Assembly (NCBI GenBank): GCA_035771175.1
Contig: CM069608.1
Coordinates: 24,682,519-24,746,518, forward strand
Direction: 5' to 3'
DNA: 64,000 nt
From: Paratinospora sagittata
Taxonomy: Eukaryota > Streptophyta > Magnoliopsida > Ranunculales > Menispermaceae
Shown here: positions 1-10,693 of the stretch, piece by piece
Numbering within the stretch: position 1 is the first letter of the stretch
Layout of the letters: every line of letters starts with the position of its first letter
Program-made: the position numbers and the translations under genes
The notes under the pieces: model-generated
The model's database searches: none
Told to the model about the DNA's origin: nothing
Seen by the model: the letters and a program-made list of their open reading frames with translations, nothing else

Positions 1-194
1 AAGAGAATCCCTTAGTGATAAGGTTAAAATCCTAACTGAAGAGGTTAGGTAGTGGAGGTAGGCAAGTAGTTGAACCACTATAAATTGACTATGTATATTT
101 ATTTTTATTCCGCACTTTAACATTATCATTGCATTCAATTTTAAATTATCTAAGTATCCAATTCACCCCCCTCTTGGACATATCTGGGCCAACA
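1..194 (+). repeat. 3' end of 5' LTR (Copia-type element)
   Basis: These 194 bp align without gaps to the last 194 bp of the 3' LTR at 10261-10454 and end in the same GGCCAACA. The LTR start lies upstream of the window. Confidence 0.9.
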
Positions 195-196
195 AT

Positions 197-208
197 TGGT
201 ATCAGAGC
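197..208 (+). other. Primer binding site, initiator-Met tRNA
   Basis: TGGTATCAGAGC lies two bases after the LTR end. It is the standard plant retrotransposon primer site complementary to the 3' end of initiator methionine tRNA. The gag ATG follows 42 bp downstream. Confidence 0.92.
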
Positions 209-250
209 AGTGTTGCTCTTCGAAGAAACTTCACAATTTCTTTGATATAA

Positions 251-1387
251 ATGGCAATGACCAGAGGCAAAGTTATAAAAGTAGGTCAACCTTTAGATAG
301 ACCACCTCTGTTTAATAGAGATTGGTTTGAAGATTGGATGATAAGGATGAAATCCTTTCTACGATCTAAGGATATCAGTTTATGGGAAATGCTTGTAAAC
401 ATTTACACCATTCCCAACAAGCCTATTGAGCTATGGACAGACAAGGAAAGACTAAATGATAAGCGTAACGCTCAAGCTGTCTATGCCTTGTACTGCTTTC
501 TACTCGAGAAAGAAGTAAAATGGGTAGTTCATCTCGAGAGTGCCAAAGATATTTGGGAAACACTCAAATCATTTCACTATGAAAAGATTAACAATCAAGA
601 TGAAAAGCTCAAAGAGACTGATAGACTATTTGATACCTTTGAGATTTCAGAGAATGAATCTCTCGATACGGCATGCAACATATATCAATCCATTCTTGCT
701 AGAATGCAAGAACTAAATCAGGAAATACCTGCAGAAATATCTCGAGTATATTTCTGTGATAAGCTTCCAAAGAAATGGAATAATAAGCTAACTATGTTAG
801 CTGAATCTGTTGAACCATGGGAAATGAGTTTAAAAGAGTTTTGTGATCTCTTGCAAACTATGGAAGGAAGGGATGAGACTAAAGACCGAGTTAAAATGTT
901 AGAAGAGTCACTCATCCACTTTAGAGTTTTAGATAGTGAATCAGTTCATGATAGCATTCAACGATTTAGACGTCTAGTAAATGAACTTGAAAACTCTGAA
1001 AAAACCATCTCTCATTTTACTTTACTGCAATATTTTCTTAACAGTTTTCCTGAAATCTAGAAATATAAAGTAGATTTTATAAACGAGGTTTCAAATCCAG
1101 TTGAAATCAGTTCTTGAAAAATTGATTATATTTTGAGTGGGTTAGAAACTTCATCCGAGAGAGAAGACATTCTTGCTAATGCACCAAGCAGGAACGGAAG
1201 TGAAGTTGCTGATGATTCAAACACAATGAGTCAACAATCCTCAGCAAGCACGTCCAAGACGCTCAATGAAAGATCTCCTGATAGAATGTTGAGAAAGAAG
1301 TCAGCATGGAGAACGAAGATAACGAATTATCTCAGCTGCTTCAAAAAGAGACAGAGTGCACAAGTTGAGGACTTTGTTGTACCTTGA
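251..1387 (+). pseudogene. gag: gag (UBN2 type), broken
   Basis: A 269-codon frame opens at ATG 251 and matches the Copia gag (UBN2) pattern: an early 'RPPLFNRDWFEDW' segment, then helical 'LxxxKDIWETL' and 'YxxILxRMQEL' segments. From about codon 215 the pattern 'LEESLIHFRVLDSESV' looks like the start of a second, partial UBN2-like repeat. A TAG at 1058-1060 ends the frame; gag-like sequence continues in shifted frame to a Lys/Arg-rich end at 1387. I see no CCHC zinc knuckle and no pol after it. The product would be the particle protein of a Copia-type element; here it is a remnant. Confidence 0.8.
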
Positions 1388-2039
1388 GGTAAAAGTCAAA
1401 AATATGCAAAGGTATAAAAGTCACTCTCTTATCTACTATCATTACTAGAATATATCAATCAGTGATTATTTGAAATAAATGACTATCTTTAGTCATGCGT
1501 TGCTTAGAATGCTTAAAATTCTTTTTCGTTCATGATTAAATTACTCATAATTGGTTGATAAAATATAATTTGCGATATTATTTATTCAACCATACTATAC
1601 TTGAGTTTAATTGGTTAAATATGGTAAATATTTGGGTTTAGGTATGAATGAGGATGCTGACAGTGTTTGAGGACGCTAATGTATCGATGCCATTAGTTGT
1701 TTAAAAACCACTCGTCATAAGGAGGACGTTATTCGGTCGCAAACATTAGATGAATTACACCGCCTCTAGCTACTAGGTTACGACAAGTGTGAGTGTGTGT
1801 CAGGAGCAAGCTTATCACTTTAGCATCATAAAATCAACCCTTCAGTGACCTAGAAGTCATTTTCCCTTTTGATGCCCAAGGACGCTTCTACGAAAAGTTA
1901 CTAGGAATCGTTTCAGGATTTACTGTTGAATCTTCATCTTTAACCTTTGGTAAATCTTGATCTCTGCTCATTTTCGAATCCTTTGATTCCTATTCTACCT
2001 TGTTGCCTCAACATTTTATCTCTTTTTGTTTGATTCTTA
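1388..2039 (+). other. Non-coding internal spacer of Copia-type element
   Basis: No usable reading frame. The stretch carries several GGACGCT-type motifs (near 1660-1685, 1725 and 1869), the same motif that fills the LTR and the satellite. It sits where pol would be expected. Confidence 0.6.
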
Positions 2040-3413
2040 ATGGCACCCAAACCTAAAAAACTTTGCCCCTTTTCTGCCAGAAAATGAGTTGTTTCACCTA
2101 TATCACCTTCGGATAGGAGTGTGAGACCAAGAACCGAACCAACTCAGGCCGAACTGGCTGAGGAACCCACACCATCTATACCCACACCTCCGACTGAAAC
2201 CACTGCTAGACCTTCTCACTCATCTTCTTCTACCCAGATACAAAGAAAGGAAGATAAAACAGAGAAGCTCATCGATCGAGCTGTAATCAAGGAGTGTTTT
2301 GTAGACTTTTAGTTTTTCACAAACTTCCATCTAGACATTCTATCGCTGTTTGATTTTCAGGGTTGGACCAATCTTATTTCTTTCAGATCAATATGGTTTC
2401 CCAACCATGTTAGCCAATTTTATTTAGACTTCGTTGATAAACCCGGTTCTGGACTTGTAAAACAATCCAAGGTAAAAGGAAAATCTGTTGAGATTTCTCC
2501 CAGATTCTTCTCTGTCTTCTTTTCTCTGCCTAGTGATGAAAGTGCCTACATACTTTTTTTCACTAAGGGCAAAGTCCAATATCCCGGCTACAACAACCTT
2601 TTTGCTTTGAGCCTTGTTTCAAAGAAAAAAGATCATGTGAGTGTTGACAAGAAGCTAACAAATCAATCTTTTGAACTAATCCCCAGAATTCTCAATAACA
2701 TCATTACCCACATCATTCAACCCAAAACTGGTATCAGGGGTAATGTTAGTGATCTAGACTTGTTTTTAGTTTTGCGCATTCTGGAAAAGAAGAAAGTAAA
2801 TCTCGCCCACATCCTCATGCATGTGATAAATACAGTGGTCAGTAGAGGAGGAGGTCTGCCATTTGGTATGTACCTCACCACTCTGTTCGAGATGTGTGGT
2901 ATCGATTTCAGTGGAGAAAGCTTCAGGGAGACAAGCAGATACAACTGCATTGGTCAAACCACTGTGAAATTGATGAGATATACTTATGTGCCTGCATTGG
3001 AAAGATGGTTTCCAATGTCAGAAGTTCCACTTGAAGGACAATCCAGTGGAAAAGATGATTCAAAAGAAGAAGATGTCTCAACAATGGAGAAAGAAGCTGC
3101 CCAAGCTTCGACTACTCTAGAAGAACATGATTTGCAAGAGCAAGCTGTTCCCACAGTTGACATTGAACATATTTCAATTGACGATGTAGAAATTGAATAT
3201 GCAGAGCAAGCTGTTCATGCTAAAGAACATCTCACGGAAGAGGTGACCCAGATTGCTCAGGCTGTTGTTGAAGAACAACTAAATGAGGCAGAAAATGCTG
3301 ATGCAGTCTTGGAGGAAATCACCAGAGAAAGAGTCAGTGAAGACTCAGATAAAACCATCTTCGGATCACCATCTTCATTTGATATCCCTGTATCAATGGA
3401 ATCCCAAGACTAA
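2040..3413 (+). pseudogene. Second frame, part 1: 'putative plant transposon protein'-like domain
   Basis: One frame runs from ATG 2040 with in-frame stops at about 2085 and at 2310-2312, then stays open to 3413. It has a basic N-terminus (MAPKPKK), a Pro/Ser/Thr-rich segment (2121-2260), then a region resembling the 'putative plant transposon protein' family often found in non-autonomous and env-position frames of plant retroelements: 'FYLDFVDKPG', 'VKGKSVEISP', 'LIPRILNNII', 'LPFGMYLTTLFEMCG'. An acidic Glu-rich tail follows (3040-3400). Function is unknown for the family. Assignment is by remembered pattern, not by a search. Confidence 0.6.
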
Positions 3414-4948
3414 AAAAAGATTGAGTCTGATGGTGAAAAATGTTAAAATACAGAGGGTGATGATCTTGCTATCATACCCTATCAGGGAGATGACATGAAT
3501 GAAAAGGCTGAAGAAAAAAATCATATTGAAGATTTTCATGAGGCAAATGCTGAATTCCATGTAGAAGATGAAATGGAAAATATTCATGATGAAAGCTCAT
3601 TTGATCATGAGCTGCCTTCTTATCCTTCTACCAGCGAGCCAATTGATCAATTCTTCAGAGCGGAATATTTCCTGAGAAGAGTGAGAGAAGATCATATTTT
3701 TTTCATGTCTCAGCTAATGACTCATCTTGAACAGAATCAAGCTCAGTTGAAAAATGAGATATTGGCAGAGGTCCGAGACTCTCTGAAATCTCAGGAGAGA
3801 GTTGAGATAAATGAGATGAAAGTGTTTAACTCTCACATGATCCAGGCAACTGAATTGCTCGAGAAAGTGACACAACAAATGGGCCAATAGTTAAGTGTCA
3901 TGCGATTTTTGCCTGCTTCATTGATAAATAACGATCTAGTTAAGGATATTCAAGATAACATGCAGCAGATGCAACCATTCATGAAAGCCTTTGCTTAATC
4001 AGTTATTCAAAGATCATCAAGCTCTCAACCTCCTCAAGCCAGACCTCAAGCATCACAGAGTTACTCAGCCCAAGCTACATCAAGCCATACTTTGAATGTT
4101 GTGGCTGTAGAAGCTTTGCAAAAAATTTTTGATGAACTTCAATAGCTTAAGAAGTAACATGGTTGAATCCTCTCAAGATAAGTCCATTTCTAACTCTTTG
4201 CAATCAATTTTGGATGCTATCTTGGATCAAATTACTAGCAAGACAACGCTTGATGTAATGCTACAGGCCATGTCTAGTCTGAAAGAGAATTTAGATACTG
4301 CAAGGCTAGCACCAACAGAGGATGACAGACTAACCAAGATTCTCTACTTGGTTACTCGTGCTTTTGAAAAGCTTCATAGCATGGAGAACAAGATGCCTTT
4401 CCTTGCCACAACAATAATGCATCTGTCATACACTGTTACTATTGTGGCAGACCATGTGGAAGGAGTAGTAGGCTTCTTTGAAGACCTCTTCAAGGCAATG
4501 AACAGTAGAATGCATTCTACTGTTTGGTATATTGCCTCAAGCATGAAATGTTTTGCTATGCTCTTTCATCTGTTGAAGAAGAAAGGTGTAAAGGTTCCAC
4601 CTTCACCGAGAGCTCCAGCCTTCACACGTCTCCAAGGACCTAAGGAGTCTAACAGACTTCTTGGAATTTTAGAATGTGAAGATGAAGAAGCATCCGATGA
4701 AGAACATGTACATCGAATCAACAGAAGAATGTCTCCACCCCCGGATCCCTCATTAGAGAATTTCCCAAATCCTAAATGCAAGTGACCAATAAGACTAGAA
4801 TTCAAATATCACAAACTTTCTTCTGAGTTTGCTCAAGGTCTTGCGGAGAGGAAAGCTAAAGGCTTCAAACCTGGTCCGCCTCTTGATCCATTTGAATTTG
4901 GTGTTTCCAAGTCTGCCCACGAAAAATTTATTGAAAAATCTAAGCAGA
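3414..4948 (+). pseudogene. Second frame, part 2: acidic and coiled-coil region
   Basis: The frame used at 2040 continues after the stop at 3411, with stops near 3444, at 3888-3890 and beyond. It encodes an acidic segment, then helix-forming residues ('FFMSQLMTHLEQNQAQLKNEI') typical of a coiled coil. Near 4130 the frame changes, and 4129-4785 encodes further helical sequence ending in an acidic, Pro-rich part. After TGA 4783-4785 the frame stays open to 4948, where a solo LTR interrupts it. The homologous continuation is 8012-8161. No catalytic motif is seen; this could be a structural or env-position protein. Confidence 0.55.
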
Positions 4949-4953
4949 CTGTT

Positions 4954-7900
4954 TGTGGCGACCCCGCACCCCGGACCACCAACCCCGCAAGGAATGGTGT
5001 GCGGAATGCCAGGGCCGCGCCCGACGTAGGCATCTCCAACCACTTCTCAACTTCCGTGAGGTGGATGAGACCCTACGAGCCTTATCCCAAACAACGACAT
5101 AATATAAAAAGGTACTAAACAAAACTACCAACCGTATTAATCATCCAAGACAAGAGATACTCCATAAAAATTTCTCATAAATAAAACCATGATAATCCCT
5201 ACAGTCCATCAAAATTGACATACACATAAAGTCCAAAACTATGGGTACAGAAAAAAACCTCATATGCCCACATGGTCTATCTAACAAGTCTCAACTCACC
5301 CATACTACAATGTGGTAAGCGTTATAATTACATAGTCCAAAATATAATACATCATAATTTCAAACACAATTCAATCAAAATGCCTCTCAACTCACATCGA
5401 GGCCTTGGATTCTCTCACAGGAAAGGCCCTCAAGATATGACTACTCCTTTGCCCTTATTCGGGACAGAAGGACCTGAAAGAAGAAAATGAGGGTGAGCCA
5501 ACGGTGCCCAGTGAATAGAATTCAAATATGCTATCAATACTCATCAATAAATATCATGTATGCATGTCAATGTGTAGCATGATTAAAAGCTCATAACATA
5601 TAGATATCAAGCATTTATAATAAGTTCGATGCAAGTAAAAGCTTATCAATTTGGATCCACATTCCACATGCATTGGGGTTACTAGTGCACGTCTATTTCA
5701 CCGTACCATTGACCCCAATCATGTTTATTTGGGGTTACTAGTGCACATCTATTTCACCGTACCGTTCTCATCCCCAAATATTTCCTTTTTAAAACCCTCC
5801 TATGACAAGGTTAAGCCCCCTATTAGCTAGATAGATGGGCCCAACCAAAGTCATAAGGTTTTCTCAAATCAATGCATTATTCAAAACATTAGAACACATT
5901 CATGCTTTCAACATACAATATATATAAGTGATATGATGACATAAAAGATATAATCATAAATGAAGTCTACTCACAACCAAGCCTCGCGAGAGTATCTAAC
6001 CACACACGGACACCAAACTGAATCAATTCAATCAAGGTCCTGAAACATTCATCAATATCCAACCATACATCAATTTCTATGCTCAATCACATAAACATTA
6101 CACACCAACCCTAAATCAGCCCACATATAGACAATAGGCCTAAATCCCATCTAATCCCACCATTCAACTCAAATCACATGACTTAGGCTTCTAATGCATA
6201 GTTCTCATTCATAAACCATTCTATTAATCAAAAATACTGATTTTCAATTCCTTAGGCATAAACATGCTCAAATTGGGTCATTTGATCACAAGTAGGCATA
6301 ACCCATAATATGGTCACAATCACCAAATCAGTAGCATAATCAACCCTAATCATGCTTAATTAAACATAAGTTGTATCAATTCAATGATTCTAGGCCAAAA
6401 GCATCAAAAGCCCTAAAATATGAAATTTTCCATACTTAGGCCATATTGTCGATTTACACTAGGTCACCATGTTCAACCATGTATATCACTGATTTTGCAT
6501 CATGGGTTCATCAACAATGGCAACTAGGTCAACATAGTTGACATGCACGCTATTTGGAAAGGTCTAAGTCCATATTCTAAATTTAGGTCTAATACAAACA
6601 ACCCTACCAATTCTTCATTTAATATTTTGTTTAGATGTATCAATCTACCAACAGAATTAATAAATCACAAAACCAACCGTACAGATTGAAGTATGTTAAG
6701 AACTAAACCTTCTGTCCAAATATCTGCTCAATCCATCGGTGGACCGAAACGATAAGCCACTTTGATGAACAAGTCTCTAATCAGATAATTTCTCCTTTCC
6801 TGCTGCAAATACTCAAACTCAGATGACTATATCACACAACATACTAAATTCATAAAGATCGTCACCGTTCATAATGCAGAAAGACCAGTTTTAAACTACA
6901 TACCCAAATATCATATCCATCCAACGGTCGATTTAGTAGATCAAGTAGTTTGATCGAAACTGTGCGAGAAATCCAGACTTTCCGATCAGCTTTGTTTGAG
7001 AGGTTATATCTCTTCGACGAAAACTCTAATCAAGATCTCCACCGACCAGAATGAATAACCATAAGCTAGGGGAACTTGCTGACAAATTTTGAGCTCAATC
7101 AAACCATATATCCGCAAGATCCAGCTCTTTGATGAAAACGTTGCAGAGATTTTCCTCAAAACAACTCTCTCTTTCTTTCTCTTCTTTCCTTTCTCTTCTT
7201 TTTTCCTTTCTCTCTACTCATCTCACCCTTTAAGACTTCCTTGGGGAAGAGAAGTAGGGCATGGGACGCTTGTCCACTCTCATGCACCAACCTTGACATG
7301 TGTTGGAGAGGAGAAATGGGGCATGGGACACTTGTCCATTTTCATGAACCAACTTGACATGTATTGTAGAAGAGAAATGGGGCATGGAACACTTGTCAAT
7401 TCTCATGCACCAACTTGACATGTGTTGGAGAAGATAAATGGGGCATGGGACACTTGTCCATTTTCATGCACCAACTTGACATGTATTGGAGAAGAGAAAT
7501 GGGGCATGGGACACTTGTCCATTCTCACGCACCAACTTGACATGTGTTGGTCTCATGCACCAACTTGACATGTGTTGGAGAAAAGAAATGGGGCATGGGA
7601 CACTTGTCCATTCCCATGCACCAACTTGACATGTGTTGGTCTCATACTACCCATACCAACCACATGTACTTTAACCAATCTCATGCTCCCATGTATTTTA
7701 AATATCCAATCCATTTAATACACCAAATTTTCATTTTCATTTATCCTTTTATTCAATCAATCCTAACACATATCAGTTCATGGTTTAATGGGCCCATGCA
7801 TAAATAATAGCATATGCATTATACTTTAATTTAACATGACCCATATACAATTTATGATGCACATATTTATATACATTATAAAGCATCAAATATACAAACA

Positions 7901-8006
7901 TTAAACAACCATCAAACAAACACCAAACATATCAAGGCAACACATAGAGTTTGGAAAAAATGCAATTGTGTTATGGGCTAGATGAAATAATTTTCGGGGC
8001 GTCACA
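4954..8006 (-). mobile_element. Solo LTR, family A (3,053 bp) with perfect 5-bp target duplication
   Basis: Read on the minus strand it begins TGTGACGCCCCGAAAAT and ends GGTCGCCACA. CTGTT lies directly on both sides (4949-4953 and 8007-8011), the 5-bp duplication made by an LTR-element integrase. It is homologous to 39475-43099, whose flanking primer site fixes the orientation. No internal domain is left, so LTR-LTR recombination is the likely origin. It splits the second frame of the Copia-type element; the surrounding frame resumes after the right-hand duplication. A 61-bp repeat at 7257-7645 is expanded here compared with the other copy. Confidence 0.93.
7257..7645. repeat. 61-bp tandem repeat inside solo LTR A
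   Basis: Units start near 7257, 7318, 7379, 7440, 7501 and 7590, each with GGGGCATGGGACACTTG and CACCAACTTGACATG. Spacing is 61 bp except the last step, which has a 28-bp partial duplication. The LTR at 39475-43099 has a single unit near 42690, so the array grew in this copy or its direct ancestor. Confidence 0.9.
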
Positions 8007-8011
8007 CTGTT

Positions 8012-8161
8012 GTAATTGACAAATTTGTCAAAAGTGTGAGTGGTTCCTCAAAACCACAAGCGCCAAGGAAACCCAAGGATTCCATACCTAGTTCTAGTAG
8101 ATCCAAGAAGGATGAGGAGGCCGAAAGAAAAAGGAAGGGGAAGGGTCCAAGTACGAGCTAA
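8012..8161 (+). pseudogene. C-terminal end of the second frame after the nested LTR
   Basis: The reading frame of 4786-4948 resumes here once the inserted LTR and one copy of the target duplication are discounted. It encodes a Ser/Lys-rich, strongly basic end (SSSRSKKDEEAERKRKGKG) and stops at TAA 8159-8161. Confidence 0.6.
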
Positions 8162-8447
8162 ACCAGCCCACTTTTTGATATTTTCAAAAGGGGGAGAAGA
8201 GATTGCAGATATTAAGGTTAAGTTAGCTCAAGAGGGAAGCTACATGTAAGGGGGAGTTCTAGCGAAGTTATTGTATTCATTCTTATATATTGTATTGTTT
8301 GCAACTTATCTTCTAATTTTTATGATTGAAATCAGATAGAACTGACATGTCTGCAGATACTATTCTAAATTCGTTGTATGTTTGAATACATGAATATAAT
8401 TATCTGCATAATCTCTGAGTATTTGAAATCAACAAAAAGGGGGAGAT
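8162..8447 (+). other. 3' non-coding region and polypurine tract of Copia-type element
   Basis: Contains purine-rich blocks (AAAAGGGGGAGAAGAGA near 8195 and AAGGGGGAG near 8247) and ends in AAAAAGGGGGAGA at 8434-8446, directly before the LTR start. The last is the expected plus-strand primer site. Confidence 0.75.
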
Positions 8448-8807
8448 TGTTATCTTATTAAACCCCATGATATGAATGTTTTGATGATTCCAAATATCTC
8501 CAGTTTGTCTATCTAATGATCTTGTCAAGTGTTTTAGATTTATCAAGAATCAAGATCAAGGAACTGTGCTCACAAGCCTATTGAACATCACAAGTAAAGT
8601 TATGTGTCTGTCAGTACTTAGAATGTAAAATCTATTGATCAACTTACTCTCGGCAAAGATTTAATCGTTTGCATATTTTGATCGTAACATTCTAAACGTA
8701 CCTTATGACTTCTAAAGTGTTTGATTTGATTAGAAAAACATAATGATGTTAATCATGTTTTATCAAGCTTTAATCGAGAAATGAAAAATTATTTTTATAG
8801 AGTCTTT

Positions 8808-9350
8808 CAGGACACTAATGTTTTAGCAGCGCCCTCCTGAACTTGATGAGTTAGGACGCTGATAAAATATTAGAACGCTCAAGGTTGAATTGAACTTCAT
8901 TAGGACGCTTATATATAAGTAGCGGCCTCCTTTTATGTCAACCTTTGATCGCGTTAGGACGCTGACTCAGTTTAAACTCGCTAGAAAATGTCTTAGTTTT
9001 TAATTGATTTCCATCTTTAAGGAAGCTGATAGTTATTAGTTGAATAAACTATCAGGACGCTACTTGTATAGGAGCACCCTTATCCTTAGAATCAACTTAA
9101 TAACTTTCAGGACGTTTACTGTCCGTCAGCCAACTTAATAGTATTTTTAAATTGTTTAATGATTTTAGAACGCTTACTTATGAGTAGCGCCCTCGTGCCT
9201 TTAAATATTTTAAAATAAAGCAGGACGCTAACTGTCTAGTAGCGCCCTCATATTTTAAGTCGTTTCATTGTCAAAGTAAGTCATGACGCTTACGATTCAG
9301 TAGCGCCCTCATTTCATTGTTCAGTAGGACGCTGATACTCTATGAGCCCC
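8808..9350. repeat. Degenerate GGACGCT / AGCGCCCTC repeat in Copia LTR
   Basis: About ten GGACGCT-like and seven AGCGCCCTC-like boxes alternate, for example AGGACGCTAAC at 9222 followed by TAGTAGCGCCCTC ending near 9249. Facing boxes are near-reverse complements, so each pair can form a hairpin. The interval between pairs is roughly 60-70 bp where best kept (9165-9310). Confidence 0.75.
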
Positions 9351-10020
9351 TCAAAGGAACAGAAGAACAAAAATAATATTTTTGCTGTTCTGACACGTAC
9401 ACCTTTCTAGCCACCTTTTCAAAACAAATTTTCGCACAAATCAACTTTTTGTATTAGTAAGAGATATTATCTGATTTATGAACCACATCTCTTAAACTTT
9501 CCTTATTTGTGAATCTAGAGAAAATCCAAATGTTCATGAAATGTGCAGTTGCCATTTTCGTGATACATTCTAGCTGTTGTGAGTAAAGGTTCATATTTGA
9601 AACTCAAATTCAAATGAACAACAACTTCATCTCTTCTAGTCTATATATACCAGCACTTAACAATCTGTTAAGGCTACCGAAAATTCTCTCCGCCAAAACA
9701 CTTTTTGAATGTTAGTCGAATTTTCATTTGAATCAAAAAGCTTAAGTCATTCTGGTTTCAAAGCATTTTCTTTGAAACTCTACTTATTCAAAAGATTTTC
9801 ATACTGAGCAAAAATCTCAATCTTTATCTAAAAATCTATTTGAAAGCTTGAACTGTTTTCACTCAAATTTTTAGCACTGTAATAACTTATATCATTCTTG
9901 CTGAAAGTGAAATTTGAGAGATAGTTCATAGGATACAGTTGTATTTATATTCATATTTTGCATATTGTATCAAGGTTGTAACAGTAGCTAGATGAACTAC
10001 TGATATTCAACATGGTTAGG

Positions 10021-10260
10021 TCTTCTCACACTCGTAAGTTGAGAAACAGTCTTCTCACACCCGTAAGTTGAGAAACAGTCTTCTCACACCCGTAAGCTGA
10101 GAAACAGTAGTTCTCACACTCGTAAGTTCAGAAAGCTTAGGTTAGTCTCATACCCGTAAGTTGGGATAGGTTGGTCTCACGTCTGTAAGCTGAGCAGTGT
10201 AACTGTTGTTCTCACACCTGCAAGTTAAGAAAAGGTGTAACGGTTTGATTCTCACCCTGT
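10021..10260. repeat. 29-bp tandem repeat in Copia LTR
   Basis: About eight diverged units of the form TTCTCACACCCGTAAGTTGAG; the first three start at 10021, 10050 and 10079. The related solo LTR at 19032-20940 shows only two or three such units (near 19290-19340), so copy number varies in the family. Confidence 0.85.
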
Positions 10261-10454
10261 AAGAGAATCCCTTAGTGGTAAGGTTAAAATCCTAACTGAG
10301 GAGGTTAGGTAGTGGACATAGGCAAGTAACTGAACCACTATAAATCGACTGTACATATTTATTTTTATTCCACACTTTAACATTGTCATTGCATTCAATT
10401 TTAAATTGTCTAAGTGTCCAATTCACCCAGCTCTTCGACATATCTGGGCCAACA

Positions 10455-10693
10455 GTTTAGTTGTTTTTCTCTTTGAAATAGATCAAAATCTTTAATTTGT
10501 TTATCTGAACTGAAAGAGGCTTTCGGATTTACTGCTCTTGATTTCATATTCATCTGAAAATTTAATTCCATTGCTGAACAATTTCTATGTGAGCTTCAAT
10601 GCGCTCTGTAAGTTGTGCTTTTCATATTGATTTTTGGTAAGAGAATCAAATCTATAAACCTATAACTTCTGTTCTAAAGTGAAGGTGAGTCAC
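10455..10693 (+). repeat. Partial satellite unit between Copia LTR and Athila LTR
   Basis: Matches the end of the ~1.34-kb satellite unit as seen at about 22432-22676: GTTTAGT, TTTATCTGAACTGAAAGAGG and AGAGAATCAAATCTATAAAC are shared. It stops exactly where the Athila-like LTR begins. Confidence 0.88.

Larger units (their letters stand above)
1..10454 (+). mobile_element. Copia-type LTR retrotransposon lacking pol (5' LTR cut by window)
   Basis: The element runs from the last 194 bp of a 5' LTR, through a Met-initiator primer site, a UBN2-type gag and a second long broken frame, to a polypurine tract and a complete 3' LTR at 8448-10454. No protease, integrase, RT or RNase H motif is visible between gag and the 3' LTR, so it would have depended on proteins from another element. 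Comparing 1-194 with 10261-10454 by eye gives about 17 differences, indicating an old insertion. A 3,053-bp solo LTR of family A is nested at 4954-8006. Its right flank (10455 on) is satellite sequence that continues as in uninterrupted units near 22430, so it inserted into the satellite. Superfamily rests on the gag type and primer site; lineage is not established. Confidence 0.8.
8448..10454 (+). repeat. 3' LTR of Copia-type element (2,007 bp)
   Basis: Begins TGTTATC after the polypurine tract and ends GGCCAACA, giving TGTT...AACA termini. Its last 194 bp match the 5' LTR end. It carries a hairpin-rich GGACGCT region (8808-9350) and a 29-bp tandem repeat (10021-10260). A diverged relative lies on the minus strand at 19032-20940. 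Confidence 0.93.

Noticed and set aside
7089..7807. Open frames across the 61-bp repeat
   Set aside because: 61 bp is not a multiple of three and the frames follow the repeat only; the region is LTR.
10021..10260. CRISPR-like array
   Set aside because: Units are directly adjacent and diverged, with no spacers, in a plant LTR.
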